From contig DAOUFE010000007.1 of NCBI GenBank assembly GCA_034430215.1, positions 62,001 to 126,000 of the forward strand: a stretch of 64,000 bases of DNA. The letters run 5' to 3'. This document shows positions 43,952 through 50,531 of this stretch, piece by piece. Position 1 is the first letter of the stretch. Each line of letters opens with the position of its first letter. The translations under genes and the position numbers were made by a program. This stretch comes from UBA4782 sp034430215 (GTDB lineage Bacteria; Chloroflexota; Anaerolineae; Anaerolineales; Anaerolineaceae). Under the pieces are notes generated by a model that saw nothing but the letters and a program-made list of their open reading frames with translations, did not search any database and had not been told where the DNA came from.

Positions 43952-44413
43952 ATGGAATCAAAAAAAATATCAGCCTGGGCAAATACAATGGAAGGTTTGA
44001 AAACCTGGGCACGTATTAATTCACCCTGGGTAATTCATTTCAACAGCGGATCATGTAACGGCTGCGACATTGAAATCCTTGCCACCCTTACACCACGCTA
44101 CGACCTGGAACGGTTTGGTGTAAAACTGCAAGGCAGTCCTCGCCACGCCGATATTCTGCTAACTACTGGCCCAGTCACCCGTCAGGCTCGTGAACGTTTA
44201 CTGCGAGTTTATGAACAAATGCCAGAACCCAAATTTGTTGTTGCGATTGGTTCATGTGGTCTTTCTGGTGGCGTTTTTCATGGCTCATATAATATTGCAG
44301 GCTCGATCGATGAAGTTTTGCCTGTTAGCGCCTTCATTCCTGGCTGCCCACCCCGCCCCGAAGCGATCATTCATGGTGTGGTTGCCTTGCTCAACAGCTT
44401 GAAGAAAGAATAA
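43952..44413 (+). CDS. [NiFe] hydrogenase small subunit, NuoB-like
   Basis: A 153-residue NuoB/MbhJ-type subunit. The proximal [4Fe-4S] ligands are in GSCNGCDIEILA (two Cys), GSCGLSGGVFHG and PGCPPRPEAI. It passes electrons between the [NiFe] site and the ferredoxin-like subunit. GTGAGGAT precedes the ATG. The short length without a C-terminal extra cluster domain is typical of group 4 enzymes. Confidence 0.93.
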   Translation: MESKKISAWANTMEGLKTWARINSPWVIHFNSGSCNGCDIEILATLTPRYDLERFGVKLQGSPRHADILLTTGPVTRQARERLLRVYEQMPEPKFVVAIGSCGLSGGVFHGSYNIAGSIDEVLPVSAFIPGCPPRPEAIIHGVVALLNSLKKE

Positions 44414-44423
44414 AGGGATGATT

Positions 44424-44927
44424 ATGGAATATGAAACCTTCATCAAAGATGCTGAAGATATCTTGAAAAAATGGGGAAAAGATTTCCAACACCCAGAGCC
44501 AAACCGGCTGGATGTATATATTGACAGAACAGATTTATTGGCTGCAACCCAGGCAATGGTCGATGCAAAATGGGGGTACATCTCTGCATTATCAGGGCTC
44601 GATTGCCCCGCTCCTAAATCAGAAGGAGAACAACCCGCAAACGCAGGACACCTGGAAGCTTTATATCACTTCTGTAGAATGGCAGCTGTCACCACACTTC
44701 GTGTGAAGGTACCGTACAATGATGCCCATGTTCCCAGCATTTGTTCTGTGATCCCCTCTGCAACATTATATGAAAGGGAATTGATGGAGTTATTTGGCAT
44801 CATCGTTGATGACACGCCAGTTCCCGATCGTCTTGTGCTGGCCGATGACTGGCCAGAAGGTGTTTACCCTTTGCGAAAATCATTTACTGGTTTAGATGTG
44901 CCTGAAAAGGCAGCACAGGAGAGCTGA
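44424..44927 (+). CDS. Hydrogenase NuoC/MbhK-like subunit
   Basis: The start is taken at ATG 44424 (MEYETFIKDA) because AAGGG lies six bases upstream; ATG 44418 is too close to it. The roughly 167-residue protein has the NuoC 30-kDa-subunit signature LYERELMELFGIIVDDTPVPDRLVLADDWPEGVYPLRKSF. It holds the large subunit in the peripheral arm and carries no cofactor. It lies between the small and the large subunit genes, as in Mbh and Ech clusters. Confidence 0.9.
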   Translation: MEYETFIKDAEDILKKWGKDFQHPEPNRLDVYIDRTDLLAATQAMVDAKWGYISALSGLDCPAPKSEGEQPANAGHLEALYHFCRMAAVTTLRVKVPYNDAHVPSICSVIPSATLYERELMELFGIIVDDTPVPDRLVLADDWPEGVYPLRKSFTGLDVPEKAAQES

Positions 44928-44928
44928 G

Positions 44929-46104
44929 ATGCAAGAGAGTAAAGAAAAATTTATTGTCCCGATCGGTCCTCAACACCCGGCTTTGAAAGAGCCCGGACAT
45001 TTCGAATTTACGGTGGATGGTGAGAATGTCACCAGTGCAACCATACGTCTGGGTTTTGTTCATCGTGGTATTGAAAAAATGGCTGAGAGCCGCACTTATA
45101 TTCAAAACCTCTATATGTTCGAAAGAGTATGTGGAATCTGTTCTCATGTCCATGCAACTGCATTTGCATCCGGCGTGGAAAAATTGGCAGGAGTCACTGT
45201 CTCTCCCCGTGTGAAGGCTATCCGTACTCTTTTCCTTGAATTGGAGCGAATTCAAAGCCATCTCCTCTGGTTGGGCGTTGCTGCTCACGAAGGTGGTTTT
45301 GATACCCTTTTCATGTATAGCTGGCGTGACCGTGAAACAGTGATGGATATTCATGAATCCATCAGTGGCAACCGTGTACACCATTCTGTCAACTTGATTG
45401 GTGGTGTGAAATTCGATATCACTCCCGAACTGGCTAAAAATTCTCTAAAAGGGTTAGATTACCTGGAAGAACGAGCAAAATACTACGAAAAGATTGTCAC
45501 CACAGATGAAACTTTCCTTGGTAGAACCCGCAATGTGGGTACGATGACCAAAGAACAGGCTACGGTTTTAAATGCTGTTGGTCCAACCGCTCGTGCTTCT
45601 GGTGTACAGAGGGATGTACGGGTTGAATCCCCCTACGCCGGGTATCCAGATTATCCTGTAAACATGGTACTCGATGAAGGCGGTGATCTCTCTGCCAGAT
45701 TTATTGTACGCATCAAAGAGCTTTATGAAAGCTTCCGCATCTGCCGAGAAATCTTGAAGAATTTACCGGAAGGTGAATTGAGCGTAAAGGTTCCTCGCCG
45801 CATTCCTGCTGGTGAAGTGGTCAGCCGTGTCGAAGCTCCTCGCGGTGAACTCTTCTACTTCATCAAGAGCAACGGTGGAGAAACCCCCGAACGAGTAAAA
45901 GTTCGCACTCCAAGCCTTTGCAACTGGTCAACCATCAGTTCAGTGGCAGTAGGTCATAAACTGGCTGATATGCCAATGCTGCTGGTTGGGATTGATCCCT
46001 GTTTTTCCTGCAATGACCGTCTTGTTACGGTACGACAAGCTAACACCTCCCAGACAATGTACTGGGAAGATCTCAGAAAATATGGGGTTGAATATTACAA
46101 ATGA
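44929..46104 (+). CDS. [NiFe] hydrogenase large (catalytic) subunit, group 4
   Basis: The start is ATG 44929, with AGGAGAG at 44917-44923. The 391-residue protein has the two nickel-site motifs RVCGICSHVH (near residues 65-74) and DPCFSCNDR (near 356-364). All four Cys are present, so this is a hydrogenase, not a NuoD complex I subunit that has lost them. The N-terminus PIGPQHPALKEPGHFEF is the NuoD/HycE-like start. After DPCFSCNDR 27 residues remain; a maturation protease could remove them (see 47399). It should make H2 from protons with ferredoxin electrons. The next gene overlaps its end by 4 bp. Confidence 0.95.
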   Translation: MQESKEKFIVPIGPQHPALKEPGHFEFTVDGENVTSATIRLGFVHRGIEKMAESRTYIQNLYMFERVCGICSHVHATAFASGVEKLAGVTVSPRVKAIRTLFLELERIQSHLLWLGVAAHEGGFDTLFMYSWRDRETVMDIHESISGNRVHHSVNLIGGVKFDITPELAKNSLKGLDYLEERAKYYEKIVTTDETFLGRTRNVGTMTKEQATVLNAVGPTARASGVQRDVRVESPYAGYPDYPVNMVLDEGGDLSARFIVRIKELYESFRICREILKNLPEGELSVKVPRRIPAGEVVSRVEAPRGELFYFIKSNGGETPERVKVRTPSLCNWSTISSVAVGHKLADMPMLLVGIDPCFSCNDRLVTVRQANTSQTMYWEDLRKYGVEYYK

Positions 46105-47024
46105 GCATATCCCTTCCCCCCCTCGTTTCAATGCTCGTCTTTCCTGCAGGCATCTTCTTGATGCTTCTTGGATTGGCATATGAATTTTTTGACCGAAAAC
46201 TGGTTGCCCGCTACCAGAATAGAATTGGACCTCGTTGGTTCCAGCCACTGGCAGATATGATCAAGCTGCTTGCCAAGGAAGAAATCATTCCTGACGGAGT
46301 GAATAAAGGATTGTTCATTTTTCTTCCCATCCTGGGCTTCACTGCTGCACTTACCTCTGCACTTTACATCCCAATGCTAGGTTTTGAACCTGCCTTCAGC
46401 TTTCGAGGCGATCTGGTTGTAGTAGTTTACCTGTTGAGTGTGATGACCATCTGTCTTGGTCTCGCTGGCGCTAACACTGTTGACCGCTTTTCACTAATTG
46501 GTGCAACTCGTACACTGACACAGTTATTCTCGTATGAAGCACCTTTCCTTCTTGCTCTGCTGGCTCCTGCTCTGGCTGCTGGGTCATGGCAGATCAGCGA
46601 GATCAATATGTATGCCCACAGCAATCTTTGGATGATACTCACTCAACCGATCGGCTTTCTGGTAGCGTTGATCGCATTAATGGGCAAACTCGAACTTCCC
46701 CCATTTGATGCTCCAGAGGCAGAAACTGAGATCGTTTCAGGCGCCCTCACAGAATACAGCGGGCGCGGTCTGGCGCTTTTCCGCTTGGGAAAAGATGTTG
46801 AATTGGTGATTGGCTTAACCCTGATTGCTGCATTTTATCTGGGTGGTCTGGCAAATCCGCTTGATTTCATTTTGAAAACCCTGGGCTTGCTGCTTGCAGT
46901 TGCTCTGCTGCAATCTCTCTTTGCCAGATTGAGGATCGACCAGACGGTAGGGATGTGGTGGCGAGTTGGAGCCTTGTTGGCTCTGGTACAATTACTCATC
47001 ATCGTCATCGCCAGGCTGCTCTAG
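46101..47024 (+). CDS. Hydrogenase membrane anchor subunit, NuoH/MbhM-like
   Basis: A 307-residue protein with about eight membrane helices. YQNRIGPRWFQPLADMIKLLAKEEIIP and LPPFDAPEAETEIVSGALTEYSGRGLALFRLGK are the NuoH/EchB/MbhM signatures. It carries the peripheral arm on the membrane and forms part of the ion-pumping channel. The ATGA overlap with the large subunit gene shows translational coupling. Confidence 0.93.
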   Translation: MSISLPPLVSMLVFPAGIFLMLLGLAYEFFDRKLVARYQNRIGPRWFQPLADMIKLLAKEEIIPDGVNKGLFIFLPILGFTAALTSALYIPMLGFEPAFSFRGDLVVVVYLLSVMTICLGLAGANTVDRFSLIGATRTLTQLFSYEAPFLLALLAPALAAGSWQISEINMYAHSNLWMILTQPIGFLVALIALMGKLELPPFDAPEAETEIVSGALTEYSGRGLALFRLGKDVELVIGLTLIAAFYLGGLANPLDFILKTLGLLLAVALLQSLFARLRIDQTVGMWWRVGALLALVQLLIIVIARLL

Positions 47025-47046
47025 GCGAGAGGAATAAGGTAAAGAT

Positions 47047-47481
47047 ATGACTACTATTGGTGCAATGTTTGGAGATGTTTTCAAATCTCTTTTTAAGAAA
47101 CCCGTAACAGAAAAGTATCCTTTCGAAAGAAAACCCGATCCTGAAAGGTTGCGTGGGAAATTGTTCTGGAATGCAGAAAAATGCACTGGCTGCCAGATGT
47201 GCGTACGTGATTGCCCTGCCAACGCACTCGAATTGGTCGTGATAGATCGTGCCAGTAAAAAATTCGTCATGAAATATCATGCCGAACGATGTACATTCTG
47301 CAATCAATGTGTATTCAGTTGCAAGTTTGGTTGTTTGAATTTATCTCATGAAGACTGGGAACTTGCATCTCTGCAACAGGAACCAATGACAATATCGTAT
47401 GGCCGCGAAGAAGATATCCGATTCCTCCTGGAGAAAGCAGCTCAGCCTGACAATCCAGAAACTGAAAAAGAATGCAAGTGA
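47047..47481 (+). CDS. Hydrogenase 2x[4Fe-4S] subunit, NuoI/MbhN-like
   Basis: A 144-residue polyferredoxin with CTGCQMCVRDCPANAL and CTFCNQCVFSCKFGCL. These carry the two clusters that accept electrons from reduced ferredoxin. The N-terminal stretch before them contains a positively charged segment (FKSLFKKPVTEKYPFERK) typical of NuoI-like proteins at the membrane face. There is no NuoE/F/G in the cluster, so NADH is unlikely to be the donor. It is followed by a maturation protease gene with an 83-nt overlap. Confidence 0.93.
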   Translation: MTTIGAMFGDVFKSLFKKPVTEKYPFERKPDPERLRGKLFWNAEKCTGCQMCVRDCPANALELVVIDRASKKFVMKYHAERCTFCNQCVFSCKFGCLNLSHEDWELASLQQEPMTISYGREEDIRFLLEKAAQPDNPETEKECK

Positions 47482-47923
47482 TCCCTCATTTCGAGTGGTC
47501 ATCCTGGGCATCGGAAATGAATTAAGAGGTGATGATGCGGCAGGCGTTTTGGTTGCTCGAAAATTGAAGGAAAAGATAACCAATCGATCAGATATTCTTT
47601 GTATTGAGGGGGCGGAAGCCCCCGAAAATTTTACTTCTGTAATCCGTCGTTTTAACCCCAATTTATTGATTCTCGTGGATGCTGGCGCTTTGAGTCTGGA
47701 AGCAGGCTCGATCCGCTGGCTTTCCACTGACGATATATCCGGAGGAATGGGGACACATGGTCTATCCCTGGCAGATTTCAGTCTCTACCTTCAGCAAGAA
47801 ACTGAATGCGAGACTGGTTTTCTAGTCATTCAAGCGGGGAAAAATGATTTTGGTGATCCAATTACCCTGGCGGTAAAAAGAGCTATTCGCAGAGCGGTAA
47901 ATGCGCTTTTTGAACAACTATAA
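47399..47923 (+). CDS. Hydrogenase maturation endopeptidase, HycI/HyaD-like
   Basis: The protein has VVILGIGNELRGDDAAGVLVA, the Ni-sensing endopeptidase signature with the Glu and Asp that bind nickel, and LLILVDAGALSLEAGSIRWL. It would clip the C-terminal tail of the large subunit after nickel insertion. The listed start, ATG 47399, overlaps the ferredoxin subunit gene by 83 nt and gives a 32-residue basic extension. GTG 47495 would give a more typical protein. Neither has a strong ribosome site. The gene ends the operon. Confidence 0.85.
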   Translation: MAAKKISDSSWRKQLSLTIQKLKKNASDPSFRVVILGIGNELRGDDAAGVLVARKLKEKITNRSDILCIEGAEAPENFTSVIRRFNPNLLILVDAGALSLEAGSIRWLSTDDISGGMGTHGLSLADFSLYLQQETECETGFLVIQAGKNDFGDPITLAVKRAIRRAVNALFEQL

Positions 47924-47967
47924 ATCCTTGAAATTTGAGAATAATGACATAATTTGCCGGTTCATCC

Positions 47968-47993
47968 TGTACAAAACTGAAATTAGTTGTACA
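47968..47993. promoter_or_regulatory. Inverted repeat before the CDF exporter gene
   Basis: TGTACAA (47968-47974) and TTGTACA (47987-47993) are perfect 7-bp arms with a 12-base spacer. They lie 33 bp before the CDF ATG and 45 bp past the protease stop. The site is a candidate operator for a metal-responsive regulator, but no known consensus was matched. Confidence 0.45.
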
Positions 47994-48025
47994 ATTGGCA
48001 AATTATTTTGTTGACGGGTGAAAAT

Positions 48026-49168
48026 ATGACTGCAATTACAAATGTTGCCCAAAAAGAAAAGAATGGAGCTGCCCTCAGCTCGGTCATCGCAGCGGTAGGC
48101 TTAACCTCAATGAAACTGGTGATTGGAATTCTTACCGGCTCATTAGGTATTTTGGCAGAAGCAGCTCACTCGGGGCTTGACCTTGTCGCAGCTCTTGTGA
48201 CCTTTTTCGCTGTAAAACTATCAGGAAAACCTGCAGATAAGGAACACACCTATGGGCATGGAAAGATCGAAAATTTGTCTGCCCTTTTTGAGACATTATT
48301 ACTGCTGGTGACCTGTGTGTGGATCATTTATGAATCCATTGATCGCCTGTTCTTCAATCCAAAGAAGGTCGAAGCCACTTTTTGGGCATTCTTGGTGATG
48401 ATCATCTCTATAGCGGTTGACTTTACCCGCTCGCGTATTTTATTAAGGACAGCTAAAAAATATAACAGCCAGGCACTCGAAGCAGATGCTTTACATTTCA
48501 GCACGGATATTTACAGCTCTAGCGTAGTAATTTTAGGATTGGCTCTGGTAAAACTTGGTGATATTTTCCCAGGTATTTCCTGGTTGGGGCATGCAGATGC
48601 CATAGCAGCATTAGGCGTGGCTGCCATTGTGATCGTTATCAGCCTTCAATTGGGAAAACGTACTATCATGGCATTACTCGATACCGCCCCCGCAGGGATG
48701 GAAGAACATATCATCAAGGTGGTCGAAGGACTTCCTGGTGTGATAGATTGCCATCATGTACGATTACGGTATTCAGGCGCACACCTTTTTGCAGATGTTC
48801 ATGTTTTACTGGCAGGAAACCAATCATTGGATGAAGTACATGCCATTACAGACTCCATTGAAGCTACCGTTAAACATGCCATACCTGATATTGATATAGT
48901 AGTTCATCCTGAACCAGTCAATGACTCACCCGAATTGACAGAGAAATACCATGCTATTCAACAAACCGTTGAAGCCATTCCTGGGGTTGTGAACTGTCAC
49001 GAGATCAATCTTGGATATTCAGAGGATGGATTGGATATAGTAGTTCATGTGAATATGGATGGGTCACAGTCTCTTCAAGACGCTCACACTATGACAGAAG
49101 TAATCGAAAAGAAGATAATGGAAATTCAACCAACCGCTCATGTGACCGTCCATCCCGAGCCGGTATAG
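48026..49168 (+). CDS. Cation diffusion facilitator with two C-terminal ZT-dimer-like domains
   Basis: The start is ATG 48026, with GGGTG just before it. Residues 20-215 hold six membrane helices. The metal site residues are in AEAAHSGLDLV (His/Asp) and EADALHFSTDIYSS (Asp, His and Asp), the HD-HD type usual for Zn/Cd. Residues about 225-300 form one ZT-dimer-like domain (GVIDCHHVRLRYSGAHLFADVHVLL) and residues about 305-380 repeat it (GVVNCHEINLGYSEDGLDIVVHVNM). The two copies both end in VHPEPV. Typical CDF proteins have one such domain. The exporter would expel Zn2+ or similar ions by H+ antiport. A terminator follows. Confidence 0.9.
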   Translation: MTAITNVAQKEKNGAALSSVIAAVGLTSMKLVIGILTGSLGILAEAAHSGLDLVAALVTFFAVKLSGKPADKEHTYGHGKIENLSALFETLLLLVTCVWIIYESIDRLFFNPKKVEATFWAFLVMIISIAVDFTRSRILLRTAKKYNSQALEADALHFSTDIYSSSVVILGLALVKLGDIFPGISWLGHADAIAALGVAAIVIVISLQLGKRTIMALLDTAPAGMEEHIIKVVEGLPGVIDCHHVRLRYSGAHLFADVHVLLAGNQSLDEVHAITDSIEATVKHAIPDIDIVVHPEPVNDSPELTEKYHAIQQTVEAIPGVVNCHEINLGYSEDGLDIVVHVNMDGSQSLQDAHTMTEVIEKKIMEIQPTAHVTVHPEPV

Positions 49169-49191
49169 AAGATTAAATTTTCAAAGATGGT

Positions 49192-49226
49192 AAAAAAGAT
49201 GCGATCAAGCTGATCGCATCTTTTTT
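49192..49226 (+). terminator. Rho-independent terminator after the CDF gene
   Basis: A 16-bp stem (AAAAAAGATGCGATCA with TGATCGCATCTTTTTT), a 3-base loop and a T-run lies 24 bp past the stop. This is a canonical intrinsic terminator. It opens a 393-bp gap before the next gene; the rest of the gap has an imperfect hairpin near 49270-49315, a REP-like repeat and a second terminator. Confidence 0.93.
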
Positions 49227-49347
49227 ATTAAAAACCTCTTCTCCTCAGTAACAGGATTCCGTTGGCAACACCTCATAGTCATCTTTCATTGAAATGAATC
49301 ATCCTATGGAAATTGGTGAGGTCAAAAACCGACTTCACCCTAACACT

Positions 49348-49397
49348 GTCATGTTGAACGAAGTGACCTGCACCACACACAGTGCAGGTGAACATCT
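49348..49397. repeat. REP-like element split by a small hairpin
   Basis: GTCATGTTGAACGAAGTG (49348-49365), then an 8-bp hairpin ACCTGCAC / GTGCAGGT (49366-49373 with 49382-49389), then AACATCTTGC. The outer parts resemble the repeat at 26300. It may be a diverged or inserted copy. Confidence 0.4.
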
Positions 49398-49503
49398 TGC
49401 ATTGAGTATTTCTATCAAATAATTGATTCTTCGAATTTTTTGTTTCTTCAGAATATCAGCCGTTTCGTTCCATCAAAATAACAAACCATAAGGAAATTAG
49501 ATG

Positions 49504-49542
49504 AAAAGACTTCCGAAGCCTTGTAGACCTCGGAAGTCTTTT
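49504..49542. terminator. Terminator before the 3-hydroxyisobutyrate-dehydrogenase-like gene end
   Basis: A 12-bp stem (AAAAGACTTCCG with CGGAAGTCTTTT) lies 19 bp past the stop of the minus-strand gene at 49562. It has T-rich flanks on the plus strand and A-rich flanks on the minus strand, so it may stop both directions. Confidence 0.75.
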
Positions 49543-49561
49543 TGTATACAAATAATCCAAC

Positions 49562-50452
49562 CTATCCCTCGTCCTTTAAATGTGCATTGGATAAACTCTC
49601 GATAACCTCGATCACCGCAGAATTATCCAGCAATCCTGAACCGTGCTGCAGCATAGATTGGTATAACTGTGCATCCAGGCTGGCTGAAGGAAGGATTATC
49701 CCATACTCTTTAGCGGTATCCAATACGATCTGCAGGTCTTTTGACTGCATCGCAGCTTTGAACCCTGGCTGCCGGTTTCCCGCAAACAACCGTTGCGGCT
49801 TCACATCCAATGTCCAACACTGTGCCGCTCCACCCTTGATCGCTTCTACCACCTTTTGCGGATCTGCACCTGCTTTCTGCGCAAAGATGAGCAGCTCTCC
49901 CATCGCAACCATCTGGGCTGCCACCATAATCTGGTTCGCGGCTTTAGCAATCTGTCCTGCCCCGCTTTCTCCAACATGGGTGATCTTTTTCCCCATCGCT
50001 TCAAACACCGGCATTACCTTTTCCAGCGCATCTGCTGGACCGCCAACCATAATCGCCAGCGTGCCATCATGCGCACCGATGTCACCACCACTGACCGGTG
50101 CATCGAGGCTCTGTACACCGACTTCAGATAACTTTGATGCAATATTTCGGGCAACCGCTGGTTTGATGGTGGAATTATCCACAAAGATCAAACCGGGGTG
50201 AGCGCCATAAATGATGCCATTTTCGCCGAGGGCAACTTTCTCCACATCGGGAGAATCGGGCAAATTGGTAAAGATCACCTCTACCTGGCTGGCGACCTCA
50301 GCGGGAGAAGATGCAGCGATGGCTCCTTCAGCGACCAGTTCGCGTACTGCACCTTGACTGCGATTATGCACTACAACTTCGAACCCTTTTCGTAAAATAT
50401 TCCGGGCTATAGATTTACCCATCAAACCTAAACCAATATATCCTACTTTCAT
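49562..50452 (-). CDS. NAD(P)-dependent beta-hydroxyacid dehydrogenase (HIBADH family)
   Basis: A 296-residue enzyme with N-terminal GYIGLGLMGKSIARNIL (NAD(P)-binding), SLDAPVSGGDIGAHDGTL (substrate-binding DAPVSGG) and GAGQIAKAANQIMVAAQ (catalytic Lys). The family reduces tartronate semialdehyde, 3-hydroxyisobutyrate or succinic semialdehyde. The sequence does not decide which. AAAGGAG precedes the ATG. It is monocistronic between two terminators and is preceded by valS on the same strand. Confidence 0.9.
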   Translation of the reverse strand: MKVGYIGLGLMGKSIARNILRKGFEVVVHNRSQGAVRELVAEGAIAASSPAEVASQVEVIFTNLPDSPDVEKVALGENGIIYGAHPGLIFVDNSTIKPAVARNIASKLSEVGVQSLDAPVSGGDIGAHDGTLAIMVGGPADALEKVMPVFEAMGKKITHVGESGAGQIAKAANQIMVAAQMVAMGELLIFAQKAGADPQKVVEAIKGGAAQCWTLDVKPQRLFAGNRQPGFKAAMQSKDLQIVLDTAKEYGIILPSASLDAQLYQSMLQHGSGLLDNSAVIEVIESLSNAHLKDEG

Positions 50453-50482
50453 TTAAAAACTCCTTTTTCTCTTGAAGAAACT

Positions 50483-50520
50483 AAAAGCTGGAGCGGATTT
50501 TCATCCCTACTCCAGCTTTT
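50483..50520 (-). terminator. Terminator after valS
   Basis: An 11-bp stem (CTCCAGCTTTT with AAAAGCTGGAG) lies 12 bp past the valS stop on the minus strand and separates valS from the dehydrogenase gene. Confidence 0.8.
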
Positions 50521-50531
50521 GAATGGTATGG

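Noticed and set aside
39511..47024. Reading the membrane cluster as respiratory complex I
   Set aside because: The large subunit has both [NiFe] Cys pairs, a hydrogenase protease follows, and no NuoE/F/G genes are present.
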